DNA of 64,000 nucleotides, from NCBI GenBank assembly GCA_026874595.1, contig CM049318.1, positions 41,956,456 through 42,020,455 of the forward strand, in the 5' to 3' direction. How positions within the stretch are numbered: the first letter of the stretch is position 1; each line of letters begins with the position of its first letter. Of the stretch, positions 32,746-43,840 are shown piece by piece. Made by a program: the position numbers and the translations under genes. The stretch comes from Sipunculus nudus. Its lineage: Eukaryota; Annelida; Sipuncula; Golfingiida; Sipunculidae. The notes beneath the pieces were generated by a model. The model worked only from the letters and a program-made list of their open reading frames with translations, was not told where the DNA came from and did not search any database.

Positions 32746-33775
32746 CGACTTTGTCTGAAGATAATATAATACCAAAAGAGCTAAATTACTTAAGCCCAGA
32801 CAGCATTGGGATACGATATGATACGAAGCAAGTTACCATACGAAATAATGGGTGTGAATCAATACATCTTTCTGATATGTTCCTTATCGTATACGTGTTC
32901 CGTATATATCGTGTAAGTCATGTAAATAGGTTTTTCGTAGCAGAAGCATGATGGTTCCTTGCAATTTGTTATAACTAGTAACCCCATCAACACCAAATGC
33001 AGATCTGTTGTGACGAACTCATAATAGCGACGTGATGCTCCGTGAATGATTCTAAGCAGCATCGTACGACCTTTTTGACGGCTTATTCCCTGACATGTCA
33101 TGGGCGCCGTATCGCGCGGAATTTCGTAATCTTCCCTGCTCCTACATTTATACACTACCAGAAAAAATATACAGACCCAGTTACCTCTTGTGGACACTTT
33201 GCAGGTGATATCAAATTTTAATTGCAATGTCTAAGGAGAATTCATATAAAAAGATTGTAAATTGTGTTAATCTTCTTTCATTTACTACAGTTTGCTATTT
33301 TCCTACGAATGGAATTTAAAATTCTCAATAACAATTCTGAAGTAATATTGAACCGATTTTCTATGTAAGCTGGCAGCATTGAAAAAAAGTGTATAACATT
33401 CCAAGTAAAATAAAATCCTTTAATGTGTGGTATATCAACTTCTTCATATGTGATGTACAGGTTCAGAAGAATAGGTTATGCCAGTGTTCCATTTTAACAA
33501 AGATATACGTGGAAATTTTGCAATTCCTTTATTTTTATAACGGATGTTCTATTCTAACAAAGATATATGTGTAAATTTTGCAATTCCTTTTATTTTTATG
33601 ACGGATACAATCCTATATTAATTATTTTTAGTCAGAAAAGGTAAAATTGGCAAGGCTTTTATTTTTTATTGAATTCCTAAATGGGAAATAGGAAATAGAC
33701 ATATCTTCTCACCAGTTACACAAAATTGAACAAACAGTCGGAACAAAATAGAAAGTAAAGTTAATAATGATAAGA
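32746..33775. other. Unassigned AT-rich sequence
   Basis: No gene recognised. A duplicated block of about 60 bp (GTTCTATTCTAACAAAGATATA, GTGTAAATTTTGCAATTCC) occurs near 33487-33535 and 33546-33595. Confidence 0.45.
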
Positions 33776-35290
33776 GGCCCATGGGCCGTGACGTTCAGCT
33801 AATTTTGTTTTTTTAATTAATGTTATATATAGTGTGTGAGAATAGCCTATGGCTAAAGTTACAGTGTTAAAAAAATGGACAGAAAATAAAAATTCCAGGA
33901 TTCATAGGAGACCTGCCCAGGACCCTACCCGGATTTCACAATAGAGGGTTCCAAGGAAAATAGATACAATATGTATCCTGTCTGTCTGGGTGCTCAAAAT
34001 CATTTTTTTGGTCCATAGCTAGCAGAAAATAGGTCACCATGATCCAATTTTAGGTTTCCAAAGAGAATTGCCAAGGATTTCCTTGAATGCCATGTAAAAA
34101 AGTCTAGGGCTAATGGATACAATTTGTGCTTTGTCTGTCTGGGTGCGCAAAACCATTTTTCAGTCCACAGGTCACACAATATAGGTCACCATGACCTAAT
34201 TTCAGGTTTCCAAGGACACTTGACTAGGACCTCCCTGAAATTTATGTTAGAAGATTGTAGGCTTAATGGATACAATTTGTGCCCTGTCTGACTGTCTAGG
34301 TGCTTATATGACTTCTTTTCCTGAAGGTCGCAAAATATAGGTCATGGTGACCTAATTTCCGTTTTCCACAGACATTTGCAATGGACGTCTCCGAATGTTA
34401 CATTAGAAGATTATAGGCCTAACAAATAAAATGTGTGCCCTGCCTGACTTCCTGGAAGCTCAAAATCCTGTTTTCAGCCTGTAGGTCACAGAATATAGGT
34501 CACAGTTACCTAATTTAAGGCTTCTAAGGGCAATTTTCACAGGATCTCCCGAAATGTCAGGTAAGAAGTTTCTAGGCCTAATGGATCCAATTTGTGCCCC
34601 GTCTGACTGTCTTGGTGCTCGAAATCATGTTTTCAGCCTGTAGGTCACAAAATATAGGTCACCATGACCTAATTTCAGGTTTCAAAGGAGATTTGCCTGG
34701 AAACTCCCAGGATATTGAGTTAGAAGATTCTAGGCCTCAAATATATGATTTGTCCCCATCTGACATTTAGGGTGCTCGAAATCATGGTTTGGGCCTGTAG
34801 GTGATAAAACATAGGTCACCATGACCTATTTTCAGGTTTCCAATGATACTTGATTAGGACATTCCTTAATGTCAATTTGGAAGATTCTAGGCTTTATCAA
34901 TTTAATTTGTGCCTTGTCTGACTGTCTGATGCTAAAAACCTTGTTATCAGCCTGTAGGTCACAAAATATAGATCACCATGACCTAATTTCAGGTTTCAAA
35001 GGATATTGTGTTAGAAGATTCTAGGCCTCACAGATAGGATTTGTCCCCATCTGACATTTAGGGTGCTCATATATGACATCTTTTCCCTATAGGTCGCAGA
35101 ATATTGGTCACAGTGACCAAGTTTCAGGTTTCCAAGGACAATTGCCTAGGATCTCACAAAATGTCAGGTTTCTAGCCTAATGGATACTATTTGTGCCCCG
35201 TCTGACTGTCTGTTAACGGACGGACGGCCGGACTGACGCCAAACAAAGGGTGATCGCTATAGCTCAGATGACTTACTGTCAACTGAGCTA
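33776..35290 (+). repeat. ~157-bp tandem repeat array with GGTCAnnnTGACC palindromes
   Basis: About nine units. AGGTCACCATGACCT or a close form is at 34030, 34183, 34339, 34497, 34656, 34813, 34970 and 35105, spaced mostly 153-159 bp. The unit also carries (T)AATTTCAGGTTTCCAAGG, AGAAGATTCTAGGCCTAATGG, ATACAATTTGTGCCC(T/C)GTCTGACTGTCT and GGTGCTCAAAATCAT. The array starts after GGCCCATGGGCC...TTCAGCTAATTTT (33777-33810) and ends with GGACGGACGG (about 35218) and GTCAACTGAGCTAAAAA (35277-35293). No coding potential. Confidence 0.88.
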
Positions 35291-35583
35291 AAAATCTTGG
35301 TGATATATTTAGTAGATGGTTACTGTATTCCTACCTGTGGAGCAAAGGAATAGTCGCTGCCTCTCACGGTAAGAACTCATCAAACCACGTGGGTTTACAA
35401 TTGAACAAGGCGTGAATCACAGCTGGGATGTGTTAAGGTGGCCTAGTTTTGAGACGAAACACGTTGCCCTGTGCGCAAAGGGAGACAAAATCCATGGAAT
35501 GTGGCATAAATTCTGACTACATGGCAAATCTGGTGTCTTGGCGTCAAAACTGGCTGACCGTACATCTTTTCCATTCTTCAATG
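35291..35583. other. Unassigned spacer
   Basis: No gene or repeat recognised. Confidence 0.4.
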
Positions 35584-36057
35584 TTAAGCCCAAGTCACAT
35601 ACATCGCACAACAAATATACGACAGGTCTACGACAGAAAATTGGAGAAATTCCTAGGATAGCCGTGGGTGTATCGTACGAATTTTAGGTGTTTTGCGACA
35701 ACAGCTCACCGATTGAGTACGTTCTACCTATGACGGTCCGACTAATGATCTACCGTTGTAAGTCATTCCCGCGTCCGCCTTGGGTTTGTCTTAGGACCAA
35801 AATTCTATCTTTCAGCAGTAAGGACCATCGTAGGGACCTCATACGACTGTCGTACGAAGACAGTACCATTAGACTATAGACAGCCCTGACCAATTTTCCC
35901 ACGACCATCGAACAACATATATTGTAAATGTTAACGCTTCCCCGAAAAATAAAAATAAAAACTCTCCCAAACCTACGACGGTTCCATTTGTCGTAGCCTT
36001 GCTGAAATCACACGACAGTCGAGGTCGTATAGGTTGTTTGTGACTTTTAAGGCTTAA
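35584..36057. mobile_element. Candidate MITE flanked by TTAA
   Basis: The ends read TTAA at 35584-35587, then GCCCAAGTCACA inward, and from the right TTAA at 36054-36057, then GCCTTAAAAGTCACAAACAA. That is an imperfect inverted repeat with identical tetranucleotide flanks, as piggyBac-type insertion would give. The interior is rich in TACGAC/GTCGTA words, mirrored between halves. The inverted repeat is short and gapped, so this is tentative. Confidence 0.4.
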
Positions 36058-36940
36058 ACGAGATATGATAATGTTTATGGGTTGCGATAAAACATAACGT
36101 TTGACTTGCCACATTATTGCTTCAATCTTGCGTTCATTGTGTAAACGGGGTTGACCGTCTGTACCCCTAACCTCTTATTTTTTCTCATTTTGGTAATCAG
36201 CTCTCCCTCTTGTAGTTTATATTGTATTGGATGGGGGTCTGTAAATGGTACAAATCCACATAACTTATACGATCTTGACATTACAGGGTCATTTCTTTCC
36301 CATTCCGTCAATATCCCTTCTGTGGAAATGTAAAATGAGGTTCCCTGCATCTTTTTCTATTCATCCCTTTTGCTTACTTTTAAGAATAACACAATGGACT
36401 CTGTACACAGTGGTATCATTGTTGTATATAATGGACCTTGACGTTAGCCGTTTGATAAGAATGATTTGTTGAGTATTATAACTTCGGGTTACTTTTTATT
36501 CCACAGCGTTAGGATTAATGCATAAGTCATTTAAACTGGGGCTAAGAATTAATCTCAGAGGATCTGTGGCTATTTGTCAGTCATCTTAGCCTTTCTTAGG
36601 ACTCTTGGTACATCGTCCGTGTTAAAGAAATAATTTGTCTTAAACCTGAATGAAAACCTCAACATTGGGTCGGAAGTTTCAACATTATTTAAATGTTTGC
36701 TTTAATTTAAATTTGCTAAACCTTTAACGTGACGCTTTCAGTTATCATATCATGCACACGTATGGAATTAAACTTCTAAACTCTGAAGCTGGAGTTTATC
36801 CCTCTATATCCTCGCACTTTATCATACACCCAGTGCTGTATACACTTATTCCAAAGCAAATGCCGATTCAAATTATATCTGCCCTGACGCTGAATATATC
36901 TTCCCACATATACCGCACACGATATGTATATACAGTCGAG
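36058..36940. other. Unassigned sequence
   Basis: No gene recognised. Overlapping frames of up to 103 codons on both strands at 36752-37084 arise from the repeat that follows. Confidence 0.4.
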
Positions 36941-37215
36941 TTCCATGCATATACCCTGCACGATAAGTATGTATATATACCCTCGAGCTTTATGCAGATG
37001 CATGCCCTCGAGCTGTACGCATATACCCTGCATAATACGTATATGACCTCGAGCTATATGTAGATGCTCTCGAGATGTACGCATATACCCTGCCCGATAC
37101 TTATATACCCTCGAGCTATATGCAGAAGCCCTTTTGCTGTACGCATATACCCCGCACGATACGTGTATATCGTCGAGTTACATGCATATACCCTGCACGA
37201 TACGTTTATACCCTC

Positions 37216-37218
<3 letters not shown>
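36940..37218. repeat. Degenerate XhoI-site (CTCGAG) minisatellite, left block
   Basis: Loose repetition of CC(C)TCGAGCT(G/A)TA(C/T)GCATATACCC(T/C)GC(A/C)CGATACGTATATA with variable unit length (about 40-67 bp). A second block lies at 37405-37620. Confidence 0.75.

Positions 37219-37286
<68 letters not shown>
37219..37286. repeat. (AT)n microsatellite, ~34 units
   Basis: Uninterrupted alternating AT between CCCTCGAG and the start of the 115-bp inverted-repeat element. Confidence 0.95.
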
Positions 37287-37290
<4 letters not shown>

Positions 37291-37401
37291 GCACTCGTTT
37301 CCAGCACTAAAATGTTCTTTTTAACTGGTAACTGGTATATTACCCATACCCAACGTGCTTACGGTTTCTAAGCCATTTTAGTGCTGGAAACGAGTGCCTG
37401 T
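37287..37401. mobile_element. 115-bp element with perfect 28-bp inverted repeats
   Basis: The left arm at 37287-37314 (ACAGGCACTCG...CTAAAATG) is the exact complement of 37374-37401, with a 59-base middle. It sits at the edge of the (AT)n tract, and flanks read TAT before and GTATA after. The form fits a very small MITE inserted at TA (Tc1/mariner-like) inside the CTCGAG minisatellite, or a hairpin-forming RNA. I see no way to choose from sequence alone. Confidence 0.7.
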
Positions 37402-37404
37402 GTA

Positions 37405-37625
37405 TAAATATGAAGATGCCCTGGAGCTGTACGCATATACCCTGAACGATACATATACCACGCACGGTACTTATATACCCTGAGCTTTGTGTAGATGCCG
37501 TAGAGTTGTACGCATATACCCCGCACATCACGTATATACCCTCGAGCTGTACGCATATACCCTGTACGATACGCATGTACCTTTATACGCTCTAAGCATA
37601 TACCTCTACTCTTTACGCAGACATC
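37405..37625. repeat. Degenerate XhoI-site minisatellite, right block
   Basis: Continuation of the 36940-37218 repeat (GCTGTACGCATATACCCTG and close variants near 37427, 37505 and 37549). The (AT)n tract and the 115-bp element interrupt what was one array. Confidence 0.65.
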
Positions 37626-38020
37626 TCCGAGCGACAAGCATAAACTGTCATATTATACGAAAACAAACTCTTGATAAAAACGCATATATCCCAACCATAC
37701 GTATATGTATATATATGCACGGCGTTATACCATATTTTCTCACTCTATGAGCATATAACCTTCCGATATATACGTATTATCACTTTTGTTATACGCAGTA
37801 AGTGTAACTGTTTCACTTTTGCTACCGAAGAGGACAAAACATACGGTCATCTGAACTAAAGCGCCTGATGAACTTAACATATCAAATATATTCTCTTGAG
37901 ATATGCAAATACCCGCTCCTTTATCAAGGGTGCTAGCTACTATACCAAGTTAAGTTTGCAAATATCCTTTCTTGTGATGGACAGTTGGCCACGGAGGGAA
38001 GAAGCCATTTGGGCCTAATA
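37626..38020. other. Unassigned AT-rich sequence
   Basis: No gene recognised. Confidence 0.4.
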
Positions 38021-38024
38021 AATA

Positions 38025-38310
38025 GGACAGCCTCTGGGGAATCAAACTCGCTATATCACGGGATTAATTTGACAGGGCCTGGGGCCTCAGTTCTGGCCGC
38101 CTTATTAACTGAGTGCCACATGGTTTCTGTGATAATTCACACCGCGGTTCACTGGGTGTGAAACCCAAGGATTATCTTCTCTCTCAGCGGAATTCATTAA
38201 CGGCATCCAAGTAACCATTGTCTGTCAAACTAATACCAGTATATCCCTCTCGAAACGTCTTAATAATTCATAAGCGGCTCTGTATTAGGGGACCTACACC
38301 CCGTCCGATG
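38025..38310. promoter_or_regulatory. Candidate conserved non-coding island 2
   Basis: Repeat-free and GC-richer than its flanks, without an open frame. It contains GGGATTAATTTGACAGG, TGATAATTCACACC (T-box-like TCACACC), GGATTATC, TTCATTAACGG and CTTAATAATTC. Texture suggests an enhancer-like element; conservation is untested. Confidence 0.22.
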
Positions 38311-38775
38311 GTCAGTGACATATAGCTGTTTCATTCATATTTGAGTTTGCCTCCCTGTTCGTGTATATGTATATGTGTGTGCGCGTGCATGTTTGTGTGT
38401 TGTTCATAAACATAACTCATGCAATCATAAACGGAATATCATAAAAAATTTTCAGGGCATTTCGGGAATGGGCCAATGAAGAATAAATTAGATTTTGGTG
38501 TGGCTCGGGAGCATGATCAGAATTGAGAAGCGACATCAAGGAATATTTACGAATTGTACAGACACTTATGGCAATATGCACGAATGAACCTGGGAATATG
38601 AGCATAATAAGTAAACGCAAACAAGGTTTTAAGAGCACGCCACAATAAGGAGCCCCCACAAGGCGGAGGTTTGCAGTCCTTAGAATGCAGATTGTGTATG
38701 TTACTGCATGAAGCACTGTATAAAACAAACTATACAGTGGGGCTGGTCCTCTGTAATGAAAAAGTAGTCAGACCT
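38311..38775. other. Unassigned sequence
   Basis: No recognised gene. The 103-codon minus frame at 38417-38728 shows no family motif. Confidence 0.4.
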
Positions 38776-38778
38776 TAG

Positions 38779-38884
38779 AAGAGCGTGATGACAGAGCTCT
38801 AATAAGAGCGTGATGACAGAGCTCTAACAAGAGCGTGATGACAGAGCTCTAACAAGAGCGTGATGACAGAGCTCTAACAAGAGC
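38779..38884 (+). repeat. 25-bp tandem repeat, four units
   Basis: Four near-identical units of GAGCGTGATGACAGAGCTCTAA(C/T)AA, followed by a decayed partial unit (GAGCCTATG). High identity between units implies recent expansion. Confidence 0.9.
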
Positions 38885-38889
38885 CTATG

Positions 38890-39640
38890 TAAGAGGTGGC
38901 GACTTGTTCCAGCTGTATTTGTAATGCCATATTAAGTTTTAAGTAAGTACTTACTGTTACCATGCGATATCAGGATCCATCAATGTACATGGACATACAA
39001 TTTTTCATGTTCTTCATCGTTCATTCGTTGAATCTTTGTCATAATCCAAATGAAAACCAAGGCGAGAGAAAACTGCTGTGATACTGGGCTACTTGTAGCC
39101 GCCGACGGCGACGCAACAGGTTTCAGATTTCTGTTGCGTCGCCGGCCCACTGAAGGGCTAACTTTGGTTATAGCACGATATGATCTGTTACTCTTAGAAA
39201 GGAAAATTAATAAAAATAGTTCCTATGGTTTTAACAAACTATTGTTCACATAATCTTGTATGTAGAAAGGCCTGTAATAAAAATTAACCATTCTGGAAAG
39301 CATGAAGCACCCGTAACATCAACAACTGATATCATTTGTCCAGAGAGAATTGAAGCATTAACAGCCCCGGTAGACATCTTGCATTTGGTGGCATTCCTGT
39401 ATATGGCTTTAGGCCTGTGTACTATTATGTTCAAAATTTAACTTCCTTGGTGCAAAACAGGACTGAGAACAGAACAGTTATGTTTTATTGTGGTCAAATA
39501 TACAATACAAATGGATGTACTGAACATTAATCAGAGGATATATGTTAAATATATCTGTTGTGTATGGAGTGTTATAATCACAGTTAACTGCAGGTGTAAT
39601 CTATGGACTCTACATTGCGTCAATCACTGAAAAAAGCAAT
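38890..39640. other. Unassigned, with one strong hairpin
   Basis: No gene recognised. A perfect 14-bp stem lies at 39106-39119 and 39131-39144 with an 11-base loop (CGGCGACGCAACAG, loop, complement). Confidence 0.5.
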
Positions 39641-39860
39641 TGAGGAGTTCATTCTTATGGGCGAGGCTACTTGCATCTGTGTACCTTTTAAGCCGGCCCG
39701 GCCTGGCCATACACATTAAAACAGATGCCATATTTCCAGCATGGGCGCAATCTGTAGGGGGACTGGGGCCCGGGAACATGTCTCCCCGTTTCTAAATTCC
39801 AGCCGGGGAGTTAAGTTAAATCCTACAAATTATACTTGTTCACAACAGGGAACTAATTAA
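39640..39860. promoter_or_regulatory. Candidate conserved non-coding island 3
   Basis: GC-rich (GCCGGCCCGGCCTGGCC, GGGGCCCGGGAACATG, CCAGCCGGGGAG), repeat-free, no open frame, in an AT-rich neighbourhood. It could be a CpG-like or enhancer element; nothing more can be said. Confidence 0.2.
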
Positions 39861-40195
39861 GGTCAAAGCGTTCTAGATTACAAATCGTAAAAAAAGGCTT
39901 CAATATGAAGTACCATTTTGAGTGGTCTGTTTACATGGCAAAAATGCAAAACAAAGGGACATTATTTGTTTCTATTATTCATTACTTATACAGGTATTGT
40001 CAGCCAGAAACTGTAATTCTTAATATTTAGAAATAAATGGAAATTTTAAAATAATTATCTTAAATTCCTTGCCATTTTATTTTTATGTCATTGATTATCT
40101 AGCCCCTGTCAATATTTGCTTAATGTGGATGTTCTCTGCATTTTTTCCCTTTTAAAGTATTCAGAAATTTCGCCCCCCCCCCCCCCCCCCCCCAT
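39861..40195. other. Unassigned; C21 run
   Basis: AT-rich, ending in a run of 21 C at 40173-40193. Confidence 0.5.
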
Positions 40196-40197
40196 TT

Positions 40198-40475
40198 GAC
40201 GCCAGGTGCCGCTACTGACCCACAGAAAACTTAGTTTTAAGGAAAAATATATTATTTTGTCAGACAAACAACAGTGTTGTTTACTTATCTTTATTGGAGT
40301 CTGCCAGGCCTGCGCAAGTGAGGCATCCATGCTTTATCCACCTTCGGATGCTAGGGGGAATTCCTTGCGCATGCTAAACGAGACTTCCGTTTTACAAGAT
40401 TCCTGAAAAAATGGCGTCAAACAACAGACGAACCGGTGCATAGCAAAGCTGTAGCGGCACCTAGCGTCTGTTGGA
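40198..40475. mobile_element. Small foldback/MITE-like element
   Basis: GACGCCAGGTGCCGCTAC near 40199-40216 is mirrored by GTAGCGGCACCTAGCGTC near 40450-40467 with one mismatch. Inside, GCGCAAGTGAGGCATCC and GGATGCTAGGGGGAATTCCTTGCGC form a second inverted pair. No target duplication identified. Confidence 0.5.
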
Positions 40476-40804
40476 AAGACTAACAGAGCACATAACAAGG
40501 TGTGTTGGGTGCGGCACTAGCCGTGAATGCACGACTCAATAGGCATTTATATTTGGCTGGTTGACCAAACGGTCGAATGTACTGCAGCGCTCATCTGTCC
40601 TGTTGCATTGATATCGTAATAAACAGCCAATATTCTTAACTTTAGACAACGAATGATGATTTAACCTAAAAGAATACATGTGAATTCACACACCAAACTG
40701 AAACTACGCCTGTATGGTAACGAGTCATTTCCAGGATCTCGTACAAGTGACTATCGTCCAGTGACCCATGCGAGTCATGCTTGCTTTCATGAGGTCAGAA
40801 ATTA

Positions 40805-40859
<55 letters not shown>

Positions 40860-42949
40860 GGATTTACCTAGATGCTGAGTTGAAACGGCATTTGTTTCGC
40901 ACATGGTAGGTGTTTTTAGAAAGTAGTGGCGGTCCTCGTTGAAGAGTATAAAGACTCTCTAATGATAGAAGGCCAATGGCGCTAGGTGCCGAACGAGGAT
41001 GAGACTTAGGGGCCACCGTAGTTTTGCTTCATGTGTATTGGTCATGTGTTGGGTTGGTCGACCGGTTGACTTGTTTATTGTTATTATGTTGTTATTTCTT
41101 CTTTTCTACAATCAGCACCAGTTGAGTATACTACAATTCAAACAGTTTTTTTCCAGTGATACGATATTTATCCTTCAATCCTAACCCATACATTTAATCG
41201 AGAAGATTTTTTTTAAAGACACTATATATTATCCAATCTCCTTTCTCATTCACTAAACCTTTAATATAACAAATATACCCGACCGTGTACTCTTTTATTT
41301 CATGTTTACAGACATTTTGTGCTTAGTTAGGGCTATATATTTGTTGTAAGACAGAAATTGATACAAAACATCCTCATGTGTTTTTGTTTCTACTGGCATA
41401 TAATCAGCCCACTCTTAAAAACACCTTATATAGAAAATAGATAAATGTTTGTTAAAGTCGAACATCAAAGTTACTCCTGACTCATTCTAAACCACCAATT
41501 CTCCTTAACATGAGGTTCATTATATCACTAAATATTGATGACCGGTTCATTATTTCACTAATTATTGATGACTGGTCCATTAACTCACCAATTATCGATG
41601 AATGGTTTCTAAAAAGCAGCCTGACCCACATAATTCTTTGTACCTGGACCTTACTCTCAAAGATAAACATTGATACCGACATTTTTGGTTTTAGGCAGAT
41701 TAAGTATGCAGCGGCTGTGGGCGATTTTGGGAGCTATGTGACGGGATGTACCCTTTAGAAATAGGAAAATTTCAATGAATTTACCATTATTGACGGTAAT
41801 ATTATATCTGTCAATTATACTACTTTTTTTCTTTTTTTTCTTGGGGCGTAGTTGTTGCCAATATGGCTCTGTTTAATGTATATAAAATATTTTCCTTTTT
41901 CCTTCGGAGAAATGAACCCTAAGATCACAATTTTATAATACACACGCTATAAATTCCTGGCTTATATGCACGCAGCCGAAAAGAGTGTCTCTGCACACGG
42001 CGATATTACTTATGAAGAATTAACTTTGTTAACTTTGTATGATAGGTCTGTCTGGAGGTCGGTTTCGCCCTAATATATATACAGACAAATTTTCCTATGT
42101 AAACGTGACTTTGCTAACACAAACAATAATATCCAATTATAGGTACACAAGTCGTTTTGAAACTGAATGCATGATGATTAATTGTTTAGACACGGCCGTC
42201 AGTCTCACAAACAGACATGGCGTGATGAACTGAAACGTACTGACACGTTCCTGGCAGTGTATGATATGATCAGCGGACAGTCTGTCGGCATGGCTGTGGA
42301 TTTTCTATGACTTTGGAACAGGCGGCAACTCCGTGCTAGTTCTGAAACTAGTTCTTCTCTTTAAACGCCATCTCTCTCTCTCTCTCCTGTATGACTGGGT
42401 CCGGTATTTGACATGCAACATTTGAGTGTAATCCGTTAATGTATTGATTCACTGGGCATTTTTTTTGGTACTATATCACGAAAATGACAAGTGGTTTGTG
42501 TGCCATGTCCAGTGACCCCGAAATCCAGGCGAAGCTAACGAGTAGAAATTGTACGATTTCCAAAGACCGAGAATAACTAAACGAAACTAACATGAAGAAA
42601 TTGTCCCATTTCCAGTTGCCAAAAATCCCTGTAAGTGCAAAGCCTATCGCGTCAGAATATATTTCTCGGTGTTTGTTCGACTGCTTTTAGAAGTTAAACC
42701 CGTGTATTTGTCCTTGAAGTAAGAGGGACACATAAGACAAGGTCATGGTATGACAGCCATTGCAGACAATAAGTTACTCGCCATAAAATTCTAATAAAAG
42801 ATTTTCTTTTCAATTTCCAATAGAAATAAAAGTGTCTTGCTTTATTTAGCTGTATATACATACATTTTTGTTGCACTGGGGTTAGTTATCCGTGATCACA
42901 CCGCTGTCAGGCAACCACATGGTAGAAAACATATTACACAGGTCATGAA
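40476..42949. other. 2.5 kb unassigned with (TA)n and a 30-bp triple repeat
   Basis: A (TA)n tract lies at 40808-40856. Three 30-bp units (GGTTCATTATATCACTAAATATTGATGACC and variants) lie at about 41513-41602. (CT)n is at about 42371-42386. No gene recognised. Confidence 0.5.
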
Positions 42950-43840
42950 TGGAATACAATCTGAGAGGTTATGGGTAACAGATAACTAATTTTAGGTTTC
43001 CAAGGAGACTTTTCATGGGCCTCCATTTATGATTTGTGCCCTGTTAACCGATGATCGCATCTTTAAAGGCCTCAAAAATAGAGAAAAATAATCGTAAAAA
43101 AATGAAATATATAGTTGGCGCCACCAGTCTACAGAAACTGATGAAACACTCCTTGATCAAAATCCATGCAAAGAATCATGGTGATCAATGCATTAGTTGT
43201 TCAGATACGTGAGCTTTTGTATCAAAATTTCCATTATTCTGGGGGGGGGGGGTACTTTGAAGCCCCATAGCTCAAAGAACATGGGTAACAGAGACCTAAT
43301 TCCAGATAACCAAGGGGATTTTTTATGGAACTCTCAGGATATCAAGTTACACGATTCTAGGTCTAGTCATTATGATTTGTGCCCTTTTAACAGATGACCA
43401 CATATTTTAAGGTCCCAAAAATAGAGAAAAAAAATCGAAAAAAAATGAAAAAATACAGGTGGCGCCACCAGTCTACAGAAACTGATGAAACACTCCTTGA
43501 TCAATATCCATGAAAAGTATCATGGGGATCAATGCATAAGTTGCTCAGATACTTGAGCTTTTGTATAAAATTTTATATTATTCGGGAGGTGGGGGTACCT
43601 CGGAGCCCCATAGCTCAAAGGATATGGGTAACAGAGACCTAATTTCAGGTTTCCAAGGAGATCTTTTGTGGACCTCTCCGGATGTCAAGTTAGAAGATTC
43701 CAGGTCCAGCGGGTACGATTTGTGCCTGGTTAACGGACGAACAGACGGACGGACAGAAGGAAAGACAGACAGACGGACGGACGACGGACAAAGAGTGATT
43801 GCTAAAACTCAGATAACTTACAGTCAGCTGAGCTAAAAAC
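42950..43840 (+). repeat. Tandem ~310-360-bp units with GGCGCCACC and (GGAC)n end
   Basis: Two full units plus a partial one. Each has (A)GATATGGGTAACAGAGACCTAATT(T/C)CAG(G/A)T, AAGATTC(T/C)AGGTC(C/T)AG(T/C), an A-rich stretch, GGTGGCGCCACCAGTCTACAG (43459-; (T)TGGCGCCACC at 43115-) and CTGATGAAACACTCCTTGATCAA. The block ends with repeated GGACGGAC (43735-43790) and CAGTCAGCTGAGCTAAAAAC (about 43822). A G12 run is at 43241-43252. Confidence 0.8.

Noticed and set aside
33800-35290. Possible CRISPR array because of regular spacing
   Set aside because: The repeated unit is the entire ~157 bp with no unique spacers; it is an ordinary eukaryotic tandem repeat.
36752-37637. Several frames of 60-103 codons, including poly-(YI) stretches
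   Set aside because: Caused by the CTCGAG minisatellite and the (AT)n tract.
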